18,943 nucleotides of DNA from Lachnoclostridium sp. UBA7122 (GTDB lineage: Bacteria; Bacillota; Clostridia; Lachnospirales; Lachnospiraceae): NCBI GenBank assembly GCA_002493085.1, contig DKXQ01000060.1:1-18943 (forward strand), written 5' to 3'. The notes below the pieces were generated by a model, which was not told where the DNA came from, searched no databases, and saw only the letters and a list, made by a program, of their open reading frames with translations. Below are positions 7,119 to 14,564 of this stretch, piece after piece. Numbering within the stretch: the first letter of the stretch is position 1; the number at the start of each line of letters is the position of its first letter. Position numbers and translations under genes: made by a program.

Positions 7119-10100
7119 TTATAAGTCTGAGTCTGTATTTAATTCCCCGTCAACAGCATGAAGCACATCATCATCACTAAGTTTATTAAGCACACGGAAA
7201 TTGTTGCCTGGAATCCTTACATCAAACCTGCATATATCATGGTAAATGCAGTAATCACATGCTGTCTGGCCTGTTATATCGTTTTTTCTGTATGGATTGG
7301 CTTCTATACTGCCTGTAACGATTTCCTTGCTCATTCTGGCAACATTTTTTCTGGTAAATGTTATAATATTGTCAAAATCCTTTGTTGTAATTGCCTGTGA
7401 CTGTTTCTTCAAGTTCCCGTCTTTATCAGTAGCAAATGGTGCAACAGCCGATGAAACTTTGGCTGGAAGTTTTCCAGACTCTGTTATAAAGTTAGAATCC
7501 AGTGATGGCAGTACAGGGTCATCTTCATTTACAATGCCTCTCATCATAAGGCTTCTTAACATCTCTTCCTCAATTTTTGATGCATCAGGTTTGCCCTCAA
7601 CCAGCGGGTTGGATATGTTATAATAAAGCACTCCTGCCGGCATTACAAGTTTTGTATCATATGCTGCTTCCATGCTGGCTTTAAGATAAATAACAAGCTG
7701 CATCTGAAGTCCATAGTAAAGGTCAGAAAGTGACAGGTCTTTTTTACCTGTTTTATAATCAACAATCTTAACATAAGTACATGTTTCATCTTTATATGTG
7801 TCAATCCTGTCAATACGTCCTATAAGATGAATCATATCTTCTTTGCTATTGTTTTCGCTGCTGTCCTCAAGAATGTCAAATGTAAACTCGCTCTCTACAG
7901 TTTCAAACTTTCCAAGCTTCATCTGTTCTGTAACAGCCCATATAGTCCTTATAAGAAGTTTTCTAAGCCTTGTTACCATATATGTGTCACGTTCAGTTTC
8001 ATACATAAGGCTATTTTTATATCTTCCAACAGCTTCATTAAGACATTCATCTGCCCTGTCATGCTGTTCTTCCTCTGAAAGCTCCCACCACTGCTTTCCA
8101 GCTTTTAAAAGCTTGTCTGTATACAACTGTAAAGCCTCATGCACAATATTTCCTATGTCAAAAAATTCAACTTTATGCTCTGCCCTTTCTTCAAGACAAA
8201 GCCCATACTGTGCAAAATATGAAAATGCACATGCAGCATATCTTTCAAGCTGTGAAGTGCTTCCTCTGAATACATCATGATAAAGTGCCTTTGCTGCTTT
8301 CTCAGAAATCCTGCTTTTTACTTCTTTGTAAAAAGAAGCATTTATAAGCTTTTCAAGCATTATATTATAACCGGCATTGCTGTAATAAAATTTATAAAGT
8401 TCCTGCCACTGGCGGCTGCTGTAATCAGCATTTCTAAGACCATTTATAAGGTATTTCATTCCCAGGTCATTTGACAAAATATGTTCTGCATCTTCCCTTA
8501 TTGCTTCTGTCTGTACTTGAAGGCCTGGAAACATCTTTATAAATCTTTCTATTATGTATGAAGGATTTTGCGCTTTTCCATCATTGCCAGTTTCACAATA
8601 CGTAATATAAAGATGCTTTGAAGGTTTAGTCATATTCAGATACAGGTAAAACTGCTCCTGGTATATAAGCTCTCTTGATGCAGGTGCTATCTCAAACTTT
8701 TCCTCAGAAAGAAAAGTTCTCTCTGAATCAGATATTATTCCTCCACTGCCATTTCCACTGGGAATATTAGTATCATTAGCACCTATAAGAAATAAATATT
8801 TTACATCGGAAATACGTGTTCTTGACATATCCCCTGCTACAATCTGGTCAGTGCCTGGCGGAATAAGCCCTATCCTTGCCTCTGAAAATCCTGTATCAAG
8901 CAGTTCTTTAAACTCTGCAAGTTTCATTTTTTCATCACCTAAAAGCTCTTCCAGTCTTTCAAAAACTGACAGTACAATTCCATAAACCTGTTCATATTCC
9001 CCTGCAAGCCCCAGTTCACCCTTTTCTGTAAATTCACCAGCCTTTTCCATAAGCATCCTGTAGTAATCCTGCTCATCCATAAACTGGCACAATACCTCTG
9101 CAAAGTGTCTTACACTGTGTTTTCCTGGTACAAGCTTCTTATAAAGCGGCATTAATAAATCTGCTACTTTAGTACGGACAGTTTTTAATATTTCATCTGC
9201 ATATTTTTTTGACCCGTCAGTACGTCTTTTATAGATATACCCGCTTTCCCACTCCATATTCCATTTTCTGTGTCCCCTTATGCCTGAAGCAAGTATAAAG
9301 TTATCCGTAATATCTGCCTGTTCTTTAGTGACCCCTGCAAAGCTGCCTTTAAGATATCTCATTACATCCCTATAATTAAAATCTCTTACCAGTATATCAA
9401 GTATTGAATCTATAGTTTCTACAAATGGATTAGTTAACACACTTTTTTTCTGGTCAATAAAACATGGAAGCCCTGCCTGCCTCATTTCATTATCTATAAT
9501 TATTCCATATGTCTGTAAATTTCCTGCTATAACAGCTATATCCCGGTACCGGCATCCCTCCTGCCTGATTAAGTGCCTTATTTCCTGTATAATATAACAA
9601 ACTTCACCTTCTGGCTGTTTTAGCAGATGGATTGAAATATCTTCCGGATTATTATACTGTATTAACGGATACCTGAATAAATTACGCTCAAGTGCTGACA
9701 GCGATGGTGAAGCAGAAAACCTGTTTTCTTTTCCAGACATTTCTGTCCAGATATTATCACAGACTTTAATATTATTATCATATGCAATATCCCTAAGAGT
9801 ACATATAGTTTTTCTGCTCATATAAAAAAGATGGTGTTTTGCACCACGGTTTGTTACAATTTCCCTGCTGTCAATTGCTACAGTAACATAAACTTTTTCT
9901 GCTGCCCTCATAAGCTGTGCCAAAAGTTTATACTGCAGTGGTGTAAAGCCAGTAAAGCCATCAAGGCAGATTACGCTTCCCCTGATAATTTCTGATTTAC
10001 ATACAATTTCTGACAACACCGTTATAACCTCTTCAGAAGTTATATAATTATTATTTATATAATCAAGAAATGCCTTATAAGCTACAGACATATCTTCCAG

Positions 10101-10565
10101 TTTTTTCTTAAGCACAGGCTTTTTCCCAGCACTGTCAATCATCCTGCCAAGTATTTCATCATCAACCCCATACTGTACAAGCTCTGATAAAAAAGACTTT
10201 ATCTCAGCAATATACCCTTTTTTATGTATATTTCTTCCAAAATACACAAGATCGTCCTGCTTATCAAGCAGGACTTTTTTAAGAATCATAGTCTTTCCCA
10301 TATCATCAAGTACAGGCTCATTGCCAGCGCCAAGTTCTGTAAAAATCCTGAATGCAAGTCTTACAAAACTTTGTACATCAATATTCATAATACCCTTACA
10401 TGGGCTTAATTGTACAAGTTCCTTTTGTGTCTGCATTGTAAACTGTTCAGGTACTATTACAATATATTCCTGTCCAGGGTGTTTAAACGATTCATCTAAC
10501 ACCATCTGGTAAATATACTGTGTTTTGCCTCTGCCTGAACCTCCAAGCACTAATTGTAATGACAT
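7119..10565 (-). CDS. addB: ATP-dependent helicase/deoxyribonuclease subunit AddB
   Basis: This is the 1148-residue partner of AddA. A Walker A (GGSGRGKT) follows the start MSLQLVLGGSG, as in known AddB proteins. The iron-sulfur cluster cysteines are all present: C779 in YAACAFSYFAQYG, then C1103, C1106 and C1112 in CDYCIYHDIC. The spacing matches B. subtilis C801, C1121, C1124 and C1130. The second nuclease of the complex is seen as GRIDRID, then IVDYKTG, then QMQLVIY. In AddAB, AddB recognises Chi and supplies one of the two nucleases. I chose the ATG at 10565 over a more upstream in-frame ATG at 10643 because it has AGGAG at 10573-10577 (7-nt gap) and gives the conserved family N terminus; the 26 extra residues upstream look non-coding. 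A consensus promoter lies about 215 bp upstream. Confidence 0.97.
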   Translation of the reverse strand: MSLQLVLGGSGRGKTQYIYQMVLDESFKHPGQEYIVIVPEQFTMQTQKELVQLSPCKGIMNIDVQSFVRLAFRIFTELGAGNEPVLDDMGKTMILKKVLLDKQDDLVYFGRNIHKKGYIAEIKSFLSELVQYGVDDEILGRMIDSAGKKPVLKKKLEDMSVAYKAFLDYINNNYITSEEVITVLSEIVCKSEIIRGSVICLDGFTGFTPLQYKLLAQLMRAAEKVYVTVAIDSREIVTNRGAKHHLFYMSRKTICTLRDIAYDNNIKVCDNIWTEMSGKENRFSASPSLSALERNLFRYPLIQYNNPEDISIHLLKQPEGEVCYIIQEIRHLIRQEGCRYRDIAVIAGNLQTYGIIIDNEMRQAGLPCFIDQKKSVLTNPFVETIDSILDILVRDFNYRDVMRYLKGSFAGVTKEQADITDNFILASGIRGHRKWNMEWESGYIYKRRTDGSKKYADEILKTVRTKVADLLMPLYKKLVPGKHSVRHFAEVLCQFMDEQDYYRMLMEKAGEFTEKGELGLAGEYEQVYGIVLSVFERLEELLGDEKMKLAEFKELLDTGFSEARIGLIPPGTDQIVAGDMSRTRISDVKYLFLIGANDTNIPSGNGSGGIISDSERTFLSEEKFEIAPASRELIYQEQFYLYLNMTKPSKHLYITYCETGNDGKAQNPSYIIERFIKMFPGLQVQTEAIREDAEHILSNDLGMKYLINGLRNADYSSRQWQELYKFYYSNAGYNIMLEKLINASFYKEVKSRISEKAAKALYHDVFRGSTSQLERYAACAFSYFAQYGLCLEERAEHKVEFFDIGNIVHEALQLYTDKLLKAGKQWWELSEEEQHDRADECLNEAVGRYKNSLMYETERDTYMVTRLRKLLIRTIWAVTEQMKLGKFETVESEFTFDILEDSSENNSKEDMIHLIGRIDRIDTYKDETCTYVKIVDYKTGKKDLSLSDLYYGLQMQLVIYLKASMEAAYDTKLVMPAGVLYYNISNPLVEGKPDASKIEEEMLRSLMMRGIVNEDDPVLPSLDSNFITESGKLPAKVSSAVAPFATDKDGNLKKQSQAITTKDFDNIITFTRKNVARMSKEIVTGSIEANPYRKNDITGQTACDYCIYHDICRFDVRIPGNNFRVLNKLSDDDVLHAVDGELNTDSDL

Positions 10566-10850
10566 CACCCATCTCCTCTTAATTCTATTCTTCCTGCTAT
10601 TTATTTCTAGCAAATGCTGCACCTGAAAATATGCCTGCATCAATGCCCTGAATCTTATGTGCCCCGGAGTTCCATTTGATAAAAATTGCCCTCCATTTTG
10701 TTAATATAGCCAGCAGCTTTTACTGACATACTTATTCATATTTTTATAATAGGTTTTATATGTTTTATTTATGCTTCACATTATACTTTTCCACATGTAT
10801 TTTGTCAATATATTTTTTATTTCTGCAAAGACCATATACACACAGTGTAT
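10566..10850 (-). other. addB leader region with possible 13-codon leader ORF
   Basis: This 285-bp gap holds the addB promoter and a leader of about 205 nt. Inside the leader, on the minus strand, a 13-codon frame runs from ATG at 10696 to TAA at 10655-10657 (MEGNFYQMELRGT). It has no good upstream ribosome binding site, although GGAGGG occurs within it 13 nt before an internal ATG. A weak hairpin, TGCTA-GAAATAAA-TAGCA, lies near the addB ribosome binding site. A short palindrome, ATACAC-ACA-GTGTAT (10836-10850), abuts the end of the GH31 gene, with no T-run, so the GH31 gene may lack a terminator. No known riboswitch was recognised. Confidence 0.35.
10780..10808 (-). promoter_or_regulatory. 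Consensus sigma-A promoter of addBA
   Basis: On the minus strand, TTGACA (10803-10808) and TATAAT (10780-10785) are both perfect consensus hexamers separated by exactly 17 bp. The predicted start is near 10773, giving a leader of about 205 nt before addB. The promoter lies 43 bp beyond the end of the GH31 gene, so addBA does not depend on readthrough from it. Confidence 0.85.
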
Positions 10851-13199
10851 TTAGTGTTGGAAACTTTCCAGTGTGCAATTGAATATGCCATTCCATTCTG
10901 GCAAATATAAAACTGAGTCACTTTTCTCCAAAGCCAGTTCTGCACCAGCGGCTTCCAGAATATGCTTTCCTGCAATCCGTATCTTCACCTTTGTATTTCC
11001 TTTTACTTCTCCATATATTTTATTGTTTTCATATCTAACAGTAATTGATGTGAGCAGTTTTTCATTCTGGTACACTTCTGTATGTGCTTCACTTGTAAGG
11101 CCATATATTTTAAGTTCCAGCCTGTCGTGAAAATCATATGTTGCGTTTTCTGCTTTAAGTCCTGTAGCAATAATGCTGTTTTCACGTACCCACAGTGGTA
11201 TCGACAGATAGTCATGGTACTCTTCTCTCCAGACCCCGCCCATTGTCTGCTCCCCTGTAAGATAATTAGTCCACAATCCTTGTGGCAGATAATACACAGC
11301 CTTGCCTTCTTTATTAAAAATTGGCGCAGCCATAAGACTTCCGCCAAGCATATACTGTTTATCCAGATAGCGGCAATTCCTGTCATTTTCAAACTCCAGA
11401 GGCATACTGCGGAGCATTGGAATACCAGTTCTGGAAGTTATATAAGCACTGCTATAAAGGTAAGGAAGAAGTTCCAGCTTTAACTTTGTAAAGAAACGCA
11501 CTACATCTACAGCTTCTTCGTCATATACCCAAGGCACACGGTAAGACTGGCTTCCATGTAACCTGCTATGGGTAGACAATAATCCAAATGCTGCCCATCT
11601 CTTATATACATCTGCAGTAGATGTATTTTCAAAACCTCCAATATCATGACTCCAGTATCCAAAACCACTGCTTGTCAGGGATAGCCCTCCTCTTAAGCTC
11701 TGTTCCATAGATTCATAGTCAGACCAGCAGTCCCCGCCCCAGTGTACTGGAAATTTCTGTCCCCCTGCTGTTGCAGACCTTGCAAAAAGTACAGCCTCTT
11801 CTTTTCCTCTCCGTTTTACAAGCAAATCATATACAGTTTTATTATAAAGGTATGTGTAATAATTGTGCATTTTTTCTGGATTAGCGCCATTATAGTATAC
11901 TGCATCTGTTGGAATTCTCTCACCAAAATCTGTCTTAAAACAGTCTACACCCATATCCAGCAAATTTTCAAGTTTTTCCTGGTACCATTTTACAGCATCT
12001 GGATTTGTAAAATCTATAATGGCCAGTCCAGGCTGCCACATATCCCATTGCCATACATCACCATTTGCCCGTTTTAGAAAATAGCCTTTTTCCATTCCTT
12101 CTTCAAAGAGAACTGACTCCTGTCCAACATAAGAGTTAATCCACACACATATCTTGATTCCTTTCTCTTTAATCCTATGTAACATTCCCTCTGGGTCTGG
12201 AAATACCCTTTCATCCCAGATAAAATCTGTCCAGTGGAATTCCCTCATCCAGCAGCAGTCAAAATGAAATACACTAAGTGGAATCCCTCTTTCAGCCATT
12301 CCATCAATAAAACTCATAACTGTATCTTCATCATAATCTGTTGTAAATGATGTAGACAGCCAAAGTCCAAATGTCCACTGCGGAGGTAACGCAGGCTTTC
12401 CTGTTATATCTGTATAACGCACCAACACATCTTTCATAGACGGACCATTAATTAGAAAATAGTCAAGGCTCTCTCCTTTTACTGAAAATCCCACCTTAGC
12501 AACATGTTCTGTGCCAATTTCAAATTCTGTTTTTTCTGTGTGGTTCACAAATACGCCATAACCCTTATTAGATAAATAAAATGGAATATTCTTATAAGAC
12601 TGCTCTGTGCTTGTCCCGCCATCCTCATTCCAGATGCATACAGACTGGCCATTCTTTACAAATGGTGTAAAGCGTTCACCCAGACCATAAACCAGTTCAT
12701 CCACAGATAAACCTAACTGCTGCCGCATATAAGCATCGTCATATTTGTTGTTATAAGCTTCACCTTTCCAATCTGTCTTTATATACGCCAGGTCATTTTT
12801 TCCGCTCTGTGTCAGGAGACTGCCATCCCTCTCATAACGCATATTCCAGTCTTCTTTATTAATAACCAGGCTCAGATGCCCGCTTGATACAGTAATTTCC
12901 TCCTCTGTTTCTTCCATTTGGAAATAATCTGCTTCCTCTGGAAGTTCAAGCTCAAACTTTGTCATATCTGGCTTTACTCCCCTGTGATGGAAAGTCTGTA
13001 CACGGATTACCTCTGGCATTGGAACTGTAATTTTAATAGTCAGGTTAATTCCTCCAAGAGTGTCTCCCTTTCCATTAACCCGGACAGATGGTGCACATAA
13101 TACCACCTGTCCTTTTTCCTCTTTCACCTCATATACATGTGCTGGTGAAAAACATTTACATCCTTCTTTTAATAACCAGCATCCATTTTGAAATTTCAT
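10851..13199 (-). CDS. yicI: GH31 alpha-xylosidase, YicI-like
   Basis: This 782-residue cytoplasmic (no signal peptide) family 31 glycoside hydrolase releases alpha-linked xylose, probably from xyloglucan-derived oligosaccharides such as isoprimeverose. The nucleophile is D424 in CFKTDFGERIP and the acid/base is D490 in HWGGDCW; each is shifted by 8 from E. coli YicI D416 and D482. The segment NPEKMHNYYTYLYN and the block RGGLSLTSSGFGYWSHDIGGFEN are strongly YicI-like. YicI C307 and F308, which shape the sugar subsite, correspond to C315 and C316 here: the Cys is kept but the Phe is replaced by Cys, so specificity may differ. The AAAGGAGG site (13206-13213) lies just before the ATG. No transporter or other sugar enzyme lies beside it. 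Upstream is a palindrome that could be an operator. An alpha-glucosidase activity cannot be excluded. Confidence 0.9.
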   Translation of the reverse strand: MKFQNGCWLLKEGCKCFSPAHVYEVKEEKGQVVLCAPSVRVNGKGDTLGGINLTIKITVPMPEVIRVQTFHHRGVKPDMTKFELELPEEADYFQMEETEEEITVSSGHLSLVINKEDWNMRYERDGSLLTQSGKNDLAYIKTDWKGEAYNNKYDDAYMRQQLGLSVDELVYGLGERFTPFVKNGQSVCIWNEDGGTSTEQSYKNIPFYLSNKGYGVFVNHTEKTEFEIGTEHVAKVGFSVKGESLDYFLINGPSMKDVLVRYTDITGKPALPPQWTFGLWLSTSFTTDYDEDTVMSFIDGMAERGIPLSVFHFDCCWMREFHWTDFIWDERVFPDPEGMLHRIKEKGIKICVWINSYVGQESVLFEEGMEKGYFLKRANGDVWQWDMWQPGLAIIDFTNPDAVKWYQEKLENLLDMGVDCFKTDFGERIPTDAVYYNGANPEKMHNYYTYLYNKTVYDLLVKRRGKEEAVLFARSATAGGQKFPVHWGGDCWSDYESMEQSLRGGLSLTSSGFGYWSHDIGGFENTSTADVYKRWAAFGLLSTHSRLHGSQSYRVPWVYDEEAVDVVRFFTKLKLELLPYLYSSAYITSRTGIPMLRSMPLEFENDRNCRYLDKQYMLGGSLMAAPIFNKEGKAVYYLPQGLWTNYLTGEQTMGGVWREEYHDYLSIPLWVRENSIIATGLKAENATYDFHDRLELKIYGLTSEAHTEVYQNEKLLTSITVRYENNKIYGEVKGNTKVKIRIAGKHILEAAGAELALEKSDSVLYLPEWNGIFNCTLESFQH

Positions 13200-13235
13200 A
13201 ATATACCTCCTTTCTGTACTGTTGTATGCACATAA

Positions 13236-13248
13236 TGCAATATTTGCA
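13236..13248 (-). promoter_or_regulatory. Possible operator palindrome upstream of the GH31 gene
   Basis: TGCAA (13236-13240), 3 nt and TTGCA (13244-13248) form a perfect inverted repeat. Further TGCAC and TTGCAC copies surround it (13227-13249). It lies about 40 bp before the GH31 start, where an operator would be expected. No matching regulator is encoded nearby, and 5-bp arms in AT-rich DNA can occur by chance. Confidence 0.25.
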
Positions 13249-13347
13249 CAAATAGCATGTTTGGTTTCATTTTTATATGATTATTGTACTACTATATAGC
13301 AATTATATAAAGCATAAAGATAAACATATTTTAACCTACTATAAAGT

Positions 13348-13377
13348 AAAAAAGGTGTATCTTTTAAAAGACACACC
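13348..13377 (-). terminator. Intrinsic terminator after the FMN_bind-like gene
   Basis: On the minus strand GGTGTGTCTTTT pairs with AAAAGATACACC (+ strand 13354-13377) as a stem of up to 12 bp with one G-T pair, followed directly by six T (+ strand AAAAAA, 13348-13353). It lies 17 bp after the stop codon of the gene at 13394-13846 and separates that transcript from the GH31 gene. Confidence 0.88.
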
Positions 13378-13393
13378 ATTAAATTTATTATAA

Positions 13394-13846
13394 TTATTCT
13401 GTTTTATGTTCATTTAAAATACTGCTAACTTCATTCAGTATCATCTTTTCTGTGTACTGTCCTTCATCTGACAGAACCACCTCATCTACTGATGCGCCTG
13501 CCACAAGCTGGTCAGATATTGACTTTACTGAAGGTTTCATAAGCGGATACATTGCAGACACTGTGTCATCCAGATTTGTCATTTCTACAGATTTAACCTG
13601 CTCCTCGTCAAGAATGACCTGCAAGTTAATAACACTGTCTCCTATAGTCATTTCTTTATTATAAACACCAGCTTCATAAATTGCTGTCTTTTCATTTTCA
13701 CTGCTGGCACGTTCGTTATTTTCATCCTTACCATCTGGCCAGAACATAAAGAACAACACTACAAGAAGCAATATGCCAAGGCCTACAAATATTGCTGTAT
13801 ATATAATCTCCCTCATCTGTAATATTATTATCCTGGTTCTTGACAT
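13394..13846 (-). CDS. Membrane-anchored protein with degenerate FMN_bind-like domain
   Basis: This 150-residue protein has one membrane helix (about residues 15-35: YTAIFVGLGILLLVVLFFMFW) after a short basic N terminus, a charged linker (about 38-55), and a C-terminal domain outside the membrane. That domain resembles the FMN_bind fold of RnfG/NqrC-type proteins: it starts AGVYNKEMTIGDSVINLQV, has a strand EEQVKSVEM, and ends GQYTEKMILNEVSSIL, comparable to the SGATYTSxAVIxAV end of FMN_bind domains. The Thr that carries covalent FMN in the SGAT motif aligns with Gln here, so flavin attachment is unlikely. The family assignment is from remembered motif shape, not a search. The start at 13846 has GGAGGG about 4-5 nt upstream. 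It follows queT by 95 bp and ends before a strong terminator. The function is unknown. Confidence 0.7.
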   Translation of the reverse strand: MSRTRIIILQMREIIYTAIFVGLGILLLVVLFFMFWPDGKDENNERASSENEKTAIYEAGVYNKEMTIGDSVINLQVILDEEQVKSVEMTNLDDTVSAMYPLMKPSVKSISDQLVAGASVDEVVLSDEGQYTEKMILNEVSSILNEHKTE

Positions 13847-13865
13847 AGCACCCTCCGCTTATATA

Positions 13866-13935
13866 ATTTTACTAAATTCAGTTATTTATACAATATATTA
13901 AGTGGCGCTATATTATATTCCTGGTTTAGTAAAAT
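13866..13935. repeat. 11-bp inverted repeats in the queT downstream gap
   Basis: ATTTTACTAAA (13866-13876) and TTTAGTAAAAT (13925-13935) are perfectly complementary, 48 nt apart, and fill most of the 95-bp gap between queT and the next gene. They could form a long-loop stem in the RNA or mark a small inserted element. There is no T-run, and AT-rich composition weakens the case. Confidence 0.4.
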
Positions 13936-13941
13936 AATTTA

Positions 13942-14484
13942 TCACACTTTTTTAAGCGGTTTTGATGTTGAAGCTGTAATTCCAAAAATTTGTCCACGGT
14001 ATTTGCCTAATGTACGTATAAGTACTGTACCAAGTATACAGCATGAAATAACTTCACCAATGCCTACAGTTGCCATAAGAAACGGAATAGTACAGTCTAT
14101 GCCTTTAAATATTACAGGAGGTACACCATAAGCATATTTTAGTATAAACGGAACAATAAGCATATTAGCTATTACCGGAGGCAATGTAAGTGCAAATTTA
14201 TGGTTTCTTAAAAGATATGAACCAACAGCGCCAATCAATGTTGCAAGGCTTCCAAAAATTACATCAGGAAGTAAACTCCCAATTAAAATATTTGAAACCA
14301 GGCATCCGATAGCCAGACCTGGAACAGCCGCCGGGGTAAAATACGGCAAAACTGTTAAAGCTTCTGAAATTCTTATCTGGATAGAGCCAGAAGCAAGGTT
14401 AAACGCATTGATAAAATATGTAAGTACAACATAAACTGCTGCAATCATTGCTGATTGTGTGATAAATAAAGTTTTCTTGTTCAT
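13942..14484 (-). CDS. queT: Queuosine-precursor ECF transporter S component QueT
   Basis: This 180-residue integral membrane protein is the substrate-binding (S) component of an energy-coupling factor transporter, thought to import queuine or preQ1-type precursors of the tRNA base queuosine. Recognition rests on the family block SGSIQIRISEALTVLPYF followed by TPAAVPGLAIGCLVSNIL (about residues 32-68) and the GVIFGSLATLIG-like segment (VIFGSLATLIGAVGSYLLRN, about 75-94). About five or six hydrophobic segments are visible. The energising module (EcfA/EcfT) is not in the window, as is usual for group II S components. The ATG at 14484 follows AGAGGAG within the tail of a preQ1 riboswitch, which supports both the function and its control by preQ1. 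Confidence 0.94.
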   Translation of the reverse strand: MNKKTLFITQSAMIAAVYVVLTYFINAFNLASGSIQIRISEALTVLPYFTPAAVPGLAIGCLVSNILIGSLLPDVIFGSLATLIGAVGSYLLRNHKFALTLPPVIANMLIVPFILKYAYGVPPVIFKGIDCTIPFLMATVGIGEVISCCILGTVLIRTLGKYRGQIFGITASTSKPLKKV

Positions 14485-14496
14485 AATAAATAAAAT

Positions 14497-14541
14497 CTCC
14501 TCTAGTTTTTTTTAACGGGTGGAAGGTTGCGAACACCCAGA
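14497..14541 (-). promoter_or_regulatory. preQ1-I riboswitch controlling queT
   Basis: On the minus strand CTGGGTG starts the aptamer (14534-14540); its GGGTG pairs with CACCC (14517-14521) to form P1. The loop TTCGCAACCTTC and a tail of GTT, eight A (14506-14513), CTAG and AGGAG follow. The arrangement closely resembles the Thermoanaerobacter tengcongensis preQ1 aptamer (CUGGG..., A-rich tail, GG of the SD). The tail runs straight into the queT ribosome binding site (14497-14502), so ligand binding would hide it, giving translational control. The loop CCTT could also pair with GAGG of the SD. No separate terminator hairpin follows. The aptamer begins only about 11 nt after the stop of the upstream reductase gene. 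Confidence 0.87.
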
Positions 14542-14564
14542 TATAGCGTCATCAGGCGCTATAT
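14541..14564 (-). other. Stem-loop over the reductase stop codon, abutting the riboswitch
   Basis: ATATAGCG (14541-14548) and CGCTATAT (14557-14564) form a perfect 8-bp stem with an 8-nt loop. It covers the last codons and stop (14552-14554) of the siroheme reductase gene and touches the 5' edge of the preQ1 aptamer. No T-run follows on the minus strand, so it is not a standard terminator. It may insulate the aptamer from upstream RNA or protect the reductase mRNA end. Confidence 0.6.

Noticed and set aside
10566..10643. 26-residue N-terminal extension of AddB
   Set aside because: The ATG at 10565 has a good ribosome site and gives the family N terminus MSLQLVLGGSG; the extension is not like AddB.
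13200..13393. Strong promoter for the GH31 gene
   Set aside because: Several TATAAT-like boxes occur in the AT-rich gap, but none has a good -35 at 16-18 bp, so I do not name one.
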